From Rhodospirillum sp. (GTDB lineage Bacteria > Pseudomonadota > Alphaproteobacteria > Dongiales > Dongiaceae), in the NCBI GenBank assembly GCA_013822765.1, contig PNKY01000007.1:186001-250000 (forward strand): a stretch of DNA of 64,000 nucleotides. The letters are read 5' to 3'. Position 1 is the stretch's first letter. The number at the start of each line of letters is the position of its first letter. Under the pieces are notes generated by a model that saw nothing but the letters and a program-made list of their open reading frames with translations, ran no database searches and was not told the DNA's origin. The translations under genes and the position numbers were made by a program. This document shows, piece after piece, positions 17,818 to 25,573 of the stretch.

Positions 17818-18157
17818 CAAGCACTCTTAATCAAATCAATGGCTTAGAGTCAGAGAACCGCCGCTACCCATACTTCCACCCATATCTATCATCGCTTGTA
17901 AGACGCCCGACCACGATACGCATGCTGCGTCGAGCTGCCTGTCTCGGAGGTGACGTCGGCTAATGGCACAAAGCAGACATGACGCGGCTGGTGACCCAAG
18001 TCGCCTTTTGACCCGAAGCAGCATTCTCGCAGGTGTAGCGCTTCATGCGTCACACCGGGTGCGGCCTCACGGGCGGAACCAGCGCTGAGATTGTAAAGCT
18101 CGAGTGGGACGCGCGTCGAAGCAGGGCCGCCACTGCAGGTCCATTGAAATCATTCGA
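17818..18157. other. Intergenic stretch at the left island end
   Basis: Between attL and the stop of the PAP2 gene I see no convincing gene on either strand. The stretch holds one long copy of the dispersed palindromic repeat (17952-18018) and AT-richer sequence just inside the att site (ACTCTTAATCAAATCAATGG). Confidence 0.5.
17952..18018 (+). repeat. Dispersed palindromic repeat, copy 1 (long form)
   Basis: Contains the core TGGCACAAAGCAGACATGAC flanked on the left by an imperfect complement (ACGTCGGCT), then the extension GTGACCCAAGTCGCC followed by TTTTGACCCGAAG. It is the same family as the copies near 21.0 and 25.4 kb. Confidence 0.7.
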
Positions 18158-19510
18158 TCAGTTGGCCGAGCCCAACGCGCGCGCCATGACCTGTTCTGAG
18201 ACCGCGCGACCGAGCGCTTGGCCGGCATCGATGTCGGAACGGTAATGAATCCCTGCCCAGATGCGCGCCTCGGCGGCCTGTTTGCCTAATGCGAGGAAAG
18301 CATCCGCATCGCGTGGAAAAAGACGTGCCAGCGTGGTTGCGGCGGCGGTCGACAGGCAGCCATGAGCAGCCGGATAACTCGGGTGATTGGGCGGCGGAAA
18401 GAGCGGCTTGAACTCGGGATCGAGCTGCGGGGGCCGGATCTGCCAGTAGGCGTATTTCGCATCCCAGCAGGCAACGACCGCATCATAGAAGGCGATATTC
18501 ACGGCTGCCAAGGCGCGTGCCGCAGCCGGCGGATCGGCGGCAAGGCCGTATTCCAGAACCATCCGGCGTGCATGCTCATTCCAGAGCGCGTAAACCCGCG
18601 TACCGCCGAAAGCCTCCCAATACATCGCAACCGAATTTGTCTTCGGCGTACGTTCGAAGGCCTTCAGTTCCTCGAGCTCGGCCTTTAGCTGAGGCGAATC
18701 CCAGGCCGGTGGCGCTGGCGGTCGCAGGGCGTCTGGCGCCGCCAGGACCCACGTCTTCCAAGTCGCCGCGGCTGGATTGATCGGATTCGTGCCGTTCCAT
18801 TTGCCGGGACCCTCGGGCACCGTTCCGGTCCACTTGCGATCTGATCCATCGATCTTGCCGCGTTCGATCGCCAAGGCAGCGATCCGGGTGCCGATCTCGC
18901 GACCAGCGTTAACATCGCTGGGAAACTCGAGGCCGGCCAGCTGTCGCGAGCGCATTGCCTCCTCTGCCTTGCCACGAATGACATCGGCGCGGTCAGGAAA
19001 AACATAGGCAAGCACTTCCGCGGCCGCGGTGGTGGCGGCGGCGAAGTCGGATGGATAGGAGGAGCTCGACGGCACCAGCAGAACCGTCGCGAGGGTCGCG
19101 TCGAGTTGGCTCGGCCGCGGACGATCATAAGCGACCTTGCTGTCCCATGCGACGACGACTGCATCCTGCATAGCGGCATGCAAGAGCGCCAAGTGCCGGG
19201 CGGCCATCAGCGCGGTAACGCCGTGATCGAGCAATTCATCATTCGCAATCTGATTCCAGCGGTAGACCGGCCCGCCGACATCCCACCACGCGATCAGATC
19301 GAGATCTGCAGCTGTGCGACGGCTGGCAAGCTCTTTGAGCTGACGAAGCTCTTCCTTTGCATCCGCGGGCGGCGAGGGACTTCGGAGCGCTTCCGGCCCG
19401 GACGTCAGCCACATCGGCCCGTTCTTTGCTGAGAACTCTTCTGCCCCAGCCGCAGATGCGCCCGCGCACCATAGTGCGAAGACGATGAGAAATGCTTTGT
19501 GTCTGAGCAT
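18158..19510 (-). CDS. Secreted PAP2-superfamily phosphatase/vanadium haloperoxidase-like protein with duplicated halves
   Basis: The 450-residue protein has a signal peptide (MLRHKAFLIVFALWCAGASA, cleavage near AGA/EE), so it is periplasmic or secreted. The C-terminal half has the three PAP2/vanadium-haloperoxidase motifs: KYAYWQIRP, HPSYPAAHG and the R...H...D element ARIWAGIHYRSDIDAG. The N-terminal half repeats the same order in degraded form: KVAYDRPRP, SSYPSDFAAA (the His-Gly is lost) and FPSDVNAG. This suggests an internal duplication with only the C-terminal site active. It is divergent from the 19739 gene. Confidence 0.82.
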   Translation of the reverse strand: MLRHKAFLIVFALWCAGASAAGAEEFSAKNGPMWLTSGPEALRSPSPPADAKEELRQLKELASRRTAADLDLIAWWDVGGPVYRWNQIANDELLDHGVTALMAARHLALLHAAMQDAVVVAWDSKVAYDRPRPSQLDATLATVLLVPSSSSYPSDFAAATTAAAEVLAYVFPDRADVIRGKAEEAMRSRQLAGLEFPSDVNAGREIGTRIAALAIERGKIDGSDRKWTGTVPEGPGKWNGTNPINPAAATWKTWVLAAPDALRPPAPPAWDSPQLKAELEELKAFERTPKTNSVAMYWEAFGGTRVYALWNEHARRMVLEYGLAADPPAAARALAAVNIAFYDAVVACWDAKYAYWQIRPPQLDPEFKPLFPPPNHPSYPAAHGCLSTAAATTLARLFPRDADAFLALGKQAAEARIWAGIHYRSDIDAGQALGRAVSEQVMARALGSAN

Positions 19511-19738
19511 GAGTTGCCTCCCCAGCAGGAGACGAGAGCCATAACTTTACCATATTTGCGGGCTGCGGACTATCTGATTCCCAGGACGCTGCTGGCACAA
19601 GCGGACATTGCCTCGGAACTGTTAGCAAAGCGCGTTTCTTATCATCAAAATGAACCGGCCCATGTCGCTTCATGGCACATTGCAGACATTGTTTACAGGC
19701 CCGCTCGTTCGTCAGCGCCGAAACTCGAAGGACGCGAA

Positions 19739-20206
19739 ATGGTCGAACACGCTCATCTACAAGACAAGATCAAGGCAGCGTTCGCAGATTCCATTCAGCC
19801 GCAAAAAGATGCTTTGGTGCGGGGCTCGACCTTAGAGGCGTCGATGATAATGCACTACTTCTCATCTCGACACTGGGAGGAGCTCAATAGCACTGCTCTT
19901 GCGAACTATGATAGTCGGGCCGATCTGAGCGCCGTGCTGTCCTTTCTGACGCCCGAAGCCGTAGTATACTATATGCCGAGCGTTTTGCTTTTCATCCTTG
20001 AGAGACCTCCTGGAATTCTCATGGACGCGCTAATTCGGCGAATTAAGGAAGCCCGGGAGGGATTCACGCCCGCCTCTTATACCAGCCAGCAACAGCAAGC
20101 GATCTCAGATGTGCTTGCTTACCTGATACAAGTCCATCGGCACGACGAGGAGACAGTGCAGTCAATCTCGAATGCTCAAGAGTCGTGGAGGAGGATCGCT
20201 TCGTAG
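19739..20206 (+). CDS. Conserved hypothetical protein (DUF6714-like)
   Basis: The product of 155 residues starts at ATG 19739, preceded by GAAGGA; the open frame runs further upstream, but those codons overlap the PAP2 promoter region and do not resemble the rest. The central part LSAVLSFLTPEAVVYYMPSV and the pattern of Trp and Tyr residues resemble small uncharacterised cytoplasmic proteins of the DUF6714 type, as far as I recall. It has no signal peptide and no membrane segment. It is convergent with the 20290 gene. Function unknown. Confidence 0.6.
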   Translation: MVEHAHLQDKIKAAFADSIQPQKDALVRGSTLEASMIMHYFSSRHWEELNSTALANYDSRADLSAVLSFLTPEAVVYYMPSVLLFILERPPGILMDALIRRIKEAREGFTPASYTSQQQQAISDVLAYLIQVHRHDEETVQSISNAQESWRRIAS

Positions 20207-20228
20207 GTGATGGAATCTGAGCTTGCCA

Positions 20229-20255
20229 GTGTCCGGTATTGGCACTGAGCGGACA
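20229..20255 (+). repeat. Dispersed palindromic repeat, copy 2 (short, diverged)
   Basis: AGTGTCCGGTATTGGCACTG followed by AGCGGACA. Only the hairpin half of the family is present; GTCCG at 20231-20235 pairs with CGGAC at 20250-20254. It lies between two convergent genes. Confidence 0.6.
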
Positions 20256-20289
20256 ATACCAAGTCGACACGCCAGCCGGCCATTGCCGG

Positions 20290-20799
20290 CTACAAGGGCG
20301 TCCGCGGGAGCCGGACGCGGAGCACATGAGGCCCGCATGTACCGTCTTTCAGGGCTCGCTCGACCTCGGGAATGAGTTCGACAACGCCCTTGACCAGCTT
20401 GTCGTAGTCGGCCTCGGTCAGAGTTCTGCCAGGCCAACGGAAAAGCGAGAACCATCGCCTCAACCGTGGCCAGCGATAAAGTTCGTACCACTCTTCGAGC
20501 CAGGTCACCCGAAACGCTTCGGGACCGACATGACCGGACTCAAACGTGGCGCCCTCCCTAGGCACCAGCCCGATATTCAAAGCGAACGCAGCATCATATC
20601 GACCAATTTGGATCTCGACCGTCTCCACACCCTGTGGACCTGCCCGTTGAAGACGGCCGAACGGCAACGCTGAACGACTTTCCCCATCATGAAGTTCCAT
20701 GCCAGACAGAGGCGCTATAGCAAAACCACGCTGTTCAAAGGCAGGAAGCAGCCGCACCTTAATAGCCTTCCTTAGCCATTGCTTTCGATTACCAGCCAT
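20290..20799 (-). CDS. Hypothetical protein, 169 aa
   Basis: The predicted product begins MAGNRKQWLRKAIKVRLLPA and has a regular mix of Trp, Leu and charged residues (EEWYELYRWPRLRRWFSLFR near 105-125) that looks like real coding sequence. Codon third positions are GC-rich like neighbours. I do not recognise the family with confidence; the start FEQRGFA and a strand VETVEIQIGRYDAAFALNIG are reminiscent of DUF4304-type proteins. No signal peptide. It points left, convergent with the 19739 gene. Confidence 0.55.
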   Translation of the reverse strand: MAGNRKQWLRKAIKVRLLPAFEQRGFAIAPLSGMELHDGESRSALPFGRLQRAGPQGVETVEIQIGRYDAAFALNIGLVPREGATFESGHVGPEAFRVTWLEEWYELYRWPRLRRWFSLFRWPGRTLTEADYDKLVKGVVELIPEVERALKDGTCGPHVLRVRLPRTPL

Positions 20800-20887
20800 C
20801 GCTTCCCGGTATTGGGTCTCCCTATAAAGAAGCCACTATAGCAGCCGATTTCGTTTGTTCATCCTTGCGCGTCGATCAAGCCTTATA

Positions 20888-20957
20888 AGCCCTTAGCCCT
20901 TAGCCCTTAGCCCTTAGCCCTTAGCCCTTAGCCCTTAGCCCTTAGCCCTTAGCCCTT
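20888..20957. repeat. Tandem heptamer array (AGCCCTT) x10
   Basis: Ten uninterrupted identical 7-bp units run from 20888 to 20957, ending at AGCCCTTCGC. The unit is not a multiple of three and no gene crosses it. Perfect identity implies recent expansion by slippage. There are no spacers, so this is not a CRISPR. Confidence 0.95.
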
Positions 20958-20970
20958 CGCAAGCCTCAAG

Positions 20971-21050
20971 CCATCGACGTCTGGTATTGGCACTAAGCGG
21001 ACATGACGCGGACGGGACCCGAGTCACCTTTTGACCCGAAGAGGCCCTAT
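20971..21050 (+). repeat. Dispersed palindromic repeat, copy 3 (long form)
   Basis: Contains TGGCACTAAGCGGACATGAC (20988-21007), then GGGACCCGAGTCACC and TTTTGACCCGAAG, ending GGCCCTATT. It closely matches the copy at 25.4 kb and lies about 120 bp upstream of the first cyclase start. Confidence 0.75.
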
Positions 21051-21142
21051 TCAGTCGAGTTCGTGCTGCGATCATTAGAGCAGGAAAGCTGGCATATCGG
21101 GTCGAAGATGTAGGGCGTATCATCTCGCATTCCTAGAATCCT

Positions 21143-21161
21143 CCTGGCCGCCAGGACGGCT
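21143..21161 (+). promoter_or_regulatory. Conserved 19-nt leader with hairpin over the Shine-Dalgarno, cyclase 1
   Basis: CCTGGCCGCCAGGACGGCT lies 6 nt before the ATG at 21168 and is identical to 28290-28308 before the third cyclase. CCTGG and CCAGG can pair across CCG, which places the only plausible Shine-Dalgarno (AGGA) partly inside a stem. The sequence identity is observed; translational control is inferred. Confidence 0.5.
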
Positions 21162-21167
21162 TTCGTC

Positions 21168-23447
21168 ATGGAACGCAAGCTCACCACGATTCTCGCCGCC
21201 GATGTCGTCGGATACGCCGCGCATATGGAACGCGACGAGAGGGGCACTCACGAACGTCTGTCGGCTGGACGCAAGGAACTCTTCGAGCCGGAGATCGCAC
21301 TCCATCACGGGCGAGTTTTCAAGCTGATGGGCGACGGCCTGCTGGCCGAGTTCGGCAGCGTGGTCGATGCAGTCGAATGCGCGGTCAGCCTGCAGCGCGG
21401 CCTTGCCGAGCGCAACGCCGAGGTTCCGGAGAACCAGCGCGTCCAGGTGCGCATCGGCATCAATCTTGGCGAGGTGATCGTCGAGGGCGACGACCGCTAT
21501 GGCGAGGGCGTCAACATCGCCGCGCGCCTCGAACAGCTGGCCGATCCCGGCGGCATCTGCGTCTCCGGCAAGGTCGCGAAGGAGGTCGAGAAGAAACTCG
21601 CCTTCGGCTTCGAGCCGATGGGCGCGCAACAGGTCAAGAACATCGCTGAGCCGGTCCAGGCCTTCCGGGTCCGGCTCGATGGCACGCCGGCCAGGCACAT
21701 GGCGCCTCTTCCGCAGAAGCGAGCGCTGCTCTGGGCGGTGGCCGCGGCTGCGATCGTGCTGGTGGCCGGTGGCGCGTGGTTCGCGCTGCGGACACCGGCT
21801 CCCGACCCTGCCCCAGTGGTGGCCGCTGCGCCGACCCCGGCGGCGGTTCTCGAGCCGGCGGTTGCGACCAGCCCACCTGTGGCGGACGGCAAGCCCTCGC
21901 TAGTCGTGCTGCCGTTCGTGAATCTGAGCGACGACAAGGAGCAAGGCTACCTCGCCGACGGCATCACCGAGGATTTGACGACCGAGCTGGCCCGGGTGCC
22001 AGGCCTTGTCGTTATGTCCCGCAATGCCGCGTTCACCTACAAGGACAAGGCCGTGCTGCCGGCTCAGATCGCCAAGGAGCTCGGCGTGCGCTACATCATC
22101 GAGGGCAGCACGCGCCGAATCGGCGACGACATGCGGATCCACGCGCAATTGATTGACGCCCAGTCCGGCGGCCATATCTGGGCCGAGCGCTTCGACGGCC
22201 CATGGGCCGAGGTGTTCGCGCTGCAGGACAAGGTCGTTGGACAGGTTGCCGCCGCGCTCAAGCTTCGGCTGGTGTCCGGGCGAGTGGAAACGGCCGGCGG
22301 CACCAAGAATCCGGCTGCCTACGATGCCTATCTGCGAGCGCTTCAGCTTCAGTACAGCGCTACGCCGGAGGATTGGGCGAGATCCGTCGAGGGCTTCGAG
22401 CAGGCTCTGGCGCTCGACCCCGAATTCGGCCGCGCCGCCGCCCAGCTCGCCGCGATGTATTCGAGCGCCGCATCGGTGCAATCGAAATTGAAAGGAATGG
22501 GCATTTCGGCCGAGGAGGCCAGCGCCAAGCGGTGGGAGAGTCTTGAGAGAGCGGCGAGGAACCCCTCCTCGATTTATTACCAGGAGCTTGTCGAAAGTTT
22601 GCTCTATCAACAGAAGTCCGAGGAGGCAATTGCCGCGGCACAAAAAGCCATCGCGCTCGATCCAAGCGATCCGGAGGGATACATGGAAATGAGTTGGGCC
22701 TTGATCCTGAACGGCAGGCCACAGGACGGTAGGGACTACTTGGACGCCGCGTTGGGTGTCGATCCGAAATGGACGACTTGGCGCTATCTCATGGGTGGGC
22801 TTGCCGAGTTTTCCATGGGCCGGTACGCGGAGGCTGCAGCTATGCTCGAGAAACTCGAGCCAGAGCGCGGCGTCACTTCCTTCTGGGATTTCTGGGGCAA
22901 CTATGACGGCCTGCGGCTATTGGTGTCCTCCTACGGTCATCTCGGACGCAACGCCGATGCCGATTCCATCAAGGAGAAACTCAAGCCGTTGATCGCCGAT
23001 GTCGACGACGGCGGGTTCACCGGCCTTCACGTCATGAGCGAGTTCCCATTCCGGAATTTCGACGATGCGGAACGCCTGCTCGAAGGCCTGCGCAAGGCGG
23101 GCGTCCCACAGCTGCCCAACGGCGTCGATCCCAAGTCGAAAGACCGCCTCACCGGATCAGAGATCAAGGCGCTCATCTTCGGGCATTCGATCGAGGGACG
23201 CGAACGCGAGACCGGCAACGCCTACCGGCGGCAAACGGCAATGGACGGCACCGCCGATGTCACGGTTGGAACTCTGGCATTCAAGCTCGTCACCACGATC
23301 GAAGGAGACTTTTTCTGCAACTGGAGTCCGTCCGGAGGACGGGGCTGCGGGGCGGTGTTTCGCAATCCCGGCGGAACACGCGCAGAAAGGAACGAGTATC
23401 TCTTTATCCGTCCCTGGAACAGCTTCGAGTTCTCTGTCGTGAAGTGA
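21168..23447 (+). CDS. Class III adenylate cyclase with TolB-like and TPR regions (cyclase 1)
   Basis: The 759-residue protein has a class III cyclase catalytic domain at about 1-175 with metal Asp12 (LAADVVGY) and Asp56 (KLMGDG), Lys52, Asp109, and Asn116/Arg120 (GVNIAARL), so it should be active and ATP-specific by family rules. A single TM at about 186-207 is followed by a Pro/Ala linker, a TolB-like domain (about 243-365, starting LVVLPFVNLSDD and including GITEDL and GGHIWAERF) and TPR-like helices to about 650. It ends in a roughly 95-residue domain (from TGSEIKALIFG to FEFSV) shared with cyclase 3. It probably makes cAMP inside while the C-terminal part senses something outside. The start follows the leader hairpin directly. 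Confidence 0.9.
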   Translation: MERKLTTILAADVVGYAAHMERDERGTHERLSAGRKELFEPEIALHHGRVFKLMGDGLLAEFGSVVDAVECAVSLQRGLAERNAEVPENQRVQVRIGINLGEVIVEGDDRYGEGVNIAARLEQLADPGGICVSGKVAKEVEKKLAFGFEPMGAQQVKNIAEPVQAFRVRLDGTPARHMAPLPQKRALLWAVAAAAIVLVAGGAWFALRTPAPDPAPVVAAAPTPAAVLEPAVATSPPVADGKPSLVVLPFVNLSDDKEQGYLADGITEDLTTELARVPGLVVMSRNAAFTYKDKAVLPAQIAKELGVRYIIEGSTRRIGDDMRIHAQLIDAQSGGHIWAERFDGPWAEVFALQDKVVGQVAAALKLRLVSGRVETAGGTKNPAAYDAYLRALQLQYSATPEDWARSVEGFEQALALDPEFGRAAAQLAAMYSSAASVQSKLKGMGISAEEASAKRWESLERAARNPSSIYYQELVESLLYQQKSEEAIAAAQKAIALDPSDPEGYMEMSWALILNGRPQDGRDYLDAALGVDPKWTTWRYLMGGLAEFSMGRYAEAAAMLEKLEPERGVTSFWDFWGNYDGLRLLVSSYGHLGRNADADSIKEKLKPLIADVDDGGFTGLHVMSEFPFRNFDDAERLLEGLRKAGVPQLPNGVDPKSKDRLTGSEIKALIFGHSIEGRERETGNAYRRQTAMDGTADVTVGTLAFKLVTTIEGDFFCNWSPSGGRGCGAVFRNPGGTRAERNEYLFIRPWNSFEFSVVK

Positions 23448-23457
23448 GGCGAGCGCC

Positions 23458-23520
23458 ACGAACTGCAAGCTCTCAGCCATTCTCGCTGCCGATGTGGTCG
23501 ATTATTCCCCGCTTGGAGGA
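23458..23520 (+). pseudogene. Relic of the 5' end of a fifth adenylate cyclase gene
   Basis: Eleven bases after the stop of cyclase 1, the plus strand reads ACG AAC TGC AAG CTC and translates as NCKLSAILAADVVDYSPLG, a clear copy of the start of these cyclases (RKLAAILAADVVGYSRLM). The expected ATG is ACG and similarity stops after about 20 codons. It is therefore a dead fragment, likely left by recombination between cyclase genes. Confidence 0.7.
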
Positions 23521-23632
23521 TCGGCGGCAGTCCGGCCATTGCCCGGACCGACGTGCCGAAGGTTTCTTCCGATTTGCCAAACTGACGGTTCGTATCCCCG
23601 TAGGGCAAAGAGACGACTGGACCCCAAAAAAG

Positions 23633-23663
23633 GAAACGGCCGACGAAGCTCGCCGGCCGTTTC
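23633..23663. terminator. Perfect 10-bp hairpin, possible terminator
   Basis: GAAACGGCCG at 23633-23642 pairs with CGGCCGTTTC at 23654-23663 across 11 nt. There is a run of A on the left (CCCCAAAAAAGG) and TTTC on the right arm, but no long T tract after it. It may end cyclase 1 transcription, or be a repeat in its own right. Confidence 0.4.
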
Positions 23664-23687
23664 GGCCAATTTCCACAAATTAGGCTA

Positions 23688-24599
23688 ATGGCCCGGGTTC
23701 AAGTCACCCTCCGTCGTTTGTCAGTTTCCCGCCCTTCGCCTTCTTCGGCTCTGGCGGCGGCGGCCTTCTACGTCAACAGCATCCGCGCCGTCGATGAGAA
23801 GCTGACCCAGCTTCTCGACGAGCTGGACGCGCTGGGTATCGCGGAGCGTACGATCGTCGTCTACACCGCGGATCATGGCGAGATGGCCGGGGCGCACGGC
23901 CTTCGCAACAAAGGGCCTTTCGCCTACGAAGACAACATTCATGTGCCCTTCTATGTCGTCCATCCGGACGTCCGCGGCGGGCAGACGAGCTTGGCGCTGA
24001 CGTCGCATGTCGACGTGGCGCCAACGCTGCTGGCCATGGCGGGGGTGAGCGCGGGCAAGATTGAAGAGCATGCCGGGCGAGAGCTGCCTGGCAAGGACAT
24101 CTCCCAGGTCCTCAGCGACGCCGGCGCCGCCGACGTTCACGCCCTGCGCGAGGGCATCCTCTTCACCTACAGCGGGTTACTGCTCAACGACGCCAAGATG
24201 TTGGAAGGCGTTCCGAACCTCATCGCGGCCGGCGAGAACCCGAAGGATCCGGCGACCCTGGCGAAGCACGGCCTCAAGCCCGACTTGAAAAAGCGGGGGA
24301 CTATCCGCACCGTCCATGACGGTCGCTACAAGCTCTCCCGCTACTTTTCGCCCGCCGAGCGCAACCGGCCAACGACGCTAAACGAACTCTACGCCAACAA
24401 CGACGCCGAACTGTTCGACCTCCAAGCCGATCCGAGCGAAATGACCAACCTGGCGGCGACCAAGGAAGCCCATGGCGACCTCACCCTCGCCATGAGCGCG
24501 AAGCTCGAGGCGGTCATCAAGGCAGAGATCGGAACCGACGACGGTCGAGAGATGCCGGACTTCGAGGGCATCAAATGGGCCCTCGGCACACTCGATTGA
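23688..24599 (+). pseudogene. C-terminal fragment of an arylsulfatase
   Basis: From about 23766 the frame translates as a sulfatase C-terminal half: FYVNSIRAVDEKLTQLLDEL, then VYTADHGEMAGAHGL (metal-binding DH of the family), FAYEDNIHVPFYVVHPD and, later, HDGRYKLSRYF. The N-terminal half with the formylglycine site (C-x-P-x-R) is missing; the first roughly 25 codons are unrelated low-complexity sequence and ATG 23688 has no Shine-Dalgarno. It is about 280 residues against some 450-550 in intact enzymes. Non-functional as a sulfatase; probably a rearrangement remnant. Confidence 0.78.
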
Positions 24600-24636
24600 C
24601 CCGGGCCAATGCATTCCATCGGCTTCCTAACTCACG

Positions 24637-24666
24637 GATGGCCGCTTCTGGCACAAAGCGGACATC
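24637..24666 (+). repeat. Dispersed palindromic repeat, copy 4 (short)
   Basis: GATGGCCGCTTCTGGCACAA followed by AGCGGACATC. The arms GATG-CCGCTT and AAGCGG-CATC are imperfect complements around TGGCAC. It is upstream of the lipoprotein gene. Confidence 0.65.
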
Positions 24667-24883
24667 TTCCAACCTGACTAAGATAGATTTCGTTCGGCTG
24701 TTGGCGGCACTCCTGAGTTAGCCGCGCCGGCAGCTGATCGTCACGTCGCCCGCGCGTCGATGACGGCGCGCTCGTCCACTCGGCCAGGGTCAGGAGTATT
24801 CGCATAACGGCTGTCGGCAGTGGCCTCGATCAACAGACCTTGCGGTGAAGCGGAACTTGGCGCATCGTTGAATCCGGCATCGG

Positions 24884-25372
24884 ATGAAACCCATGCATTG
24901 CCCGACAGCATCTATTGCTCTCTTGATCGCGGCGCTCGTGCTCGGCGGCTGCGCCATAGCGCCACCGTCCGGCCCCAGCGTCATGGCGCTCCCGGCCGAG
25001 GGCAAGACCTTCGAGCAGTTCCAAGCCGATGAAGCGACCTGCCAGCAATACGCCTCGCAGCGGATCGGCAATGGCACGCCGCAGCAGGCAGCTCTTGAAA
25101 GCGGAGCCGCCAGCGCTGCGTATGGCACCCTGATTGGCGCAGCGGCCGGCGCGTTAATCGGCTTCGCTGCCGACGATCCGGAGATCGGCGCCGCGATTGG
25201 CGGCGGGGGTGGCCTGCTGCTGAGCAGCGTGATCGGCATGTCGAACGCCTATGCGTCCGGCGTCGCTCTCCAGCAGCGCTACGACATGGCCTATACCCAG
25301 TGTATGGTGGCCAAGGGCGAGAGCGTGCCGCTGGCGCAGAACGAGTCCGCTCCCTATCCGTATCGCTACTAG
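24884..25372 (+). CDS. Glycine-zipper outer-membrane lipoprotein
   Basis: The 162-residue protein has a lipoprotein signal with lipobox LGGC (Cys about residue 23) after a hydrophobic run IALLIAALV. The mature part has a short helical stretch with DEATCQQYASQRIG, followed by a glycine-zipper hairpin (ASAAYGTLIGAAAGALIGFA and AIGGGGGLLLSSVIG) and a C-terminal YTQCMVAKGE. This is the layout of small envelope proteins of the YMGG/glycine-zipper type, thought to insert into the outer membrane. It has no operon partner and is flanked by palindromic repeats on both sides. Confidence 0.8.
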   Translation: MKPMHCPTASIALLIAALVLGGCAIAPPSGPSVMALPAEGKTFEQFQADEATCQQYASQRIGNGTPQQAALESGAASAAYGTLIGAAAGALIGFAADDPEIGAAIGGGGGLLLSSVIGMSNAYASGVALQQRYDMAYTQCMVAKGESVPLAQNESAPYPYRY

Positions 25373-25426
25373 CGTGCGTATCGATCCCTACCTGGTGTGA
25401 GGGATCGTTATGGAGGAACTGAGAAA

Positions 25427-25500
25427 ATGTCTGCTCATGGCACAAAGCAGACATGACGTGGCCGGTGACCCAAGTCACCTTTTGACCCGAAGGGGCCCTA
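25427..25500 (+). repeat. Dispersed palindromic repeat, copy 5 (long form, perfect stem)
   Basis: ATGTCTGCT at 25427-25435 and AGCAGACAT at 25446-25454 form a perfect 9-bp stem around CATGGCACAA. The extension GGTGACCCAAGTCACC is itself an inverted repeat (GGTGAC/GTCACC) and is followed by TTTTGACCCGAAGGGGCCCT. This is the best-preserved member and defines the family. Confidence 0.8.
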
Positions 25501-25573
25501 TTGGGGCCCGATAGACTCGGGAACAGGGCGCCAGTACAATCGAGCTGCCCCCTCGGAAGGTCATTGCATTTCC

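Larger units (their letters stand above)
20800..21167. other. Intergenic stretch with heptamer array and regulatory leader
   Basis: No gene is supported in this 368-bp gap. It contains ten perfect AGCCCTT heptamers (20888-20957), a long palindromic repeat (20971-21050) and the 19-nt leader hairpin of the first cyclase gene (21143-21161). Confidence 0.6.

Noticed and set aside
20888..20957. CRISPR array
   Set aside because: Units are 7 bp with no spacers and no cas genes are present.
24981..25478. Short minus-strand frames over the palindromic repeats, translating to MSALCH-like peptides
   Set aside because: They arise because the repeat itself contains ATGTC-GC; the same pseudo-peptide recurs at several copies, as expected for a repeat and not for genes.
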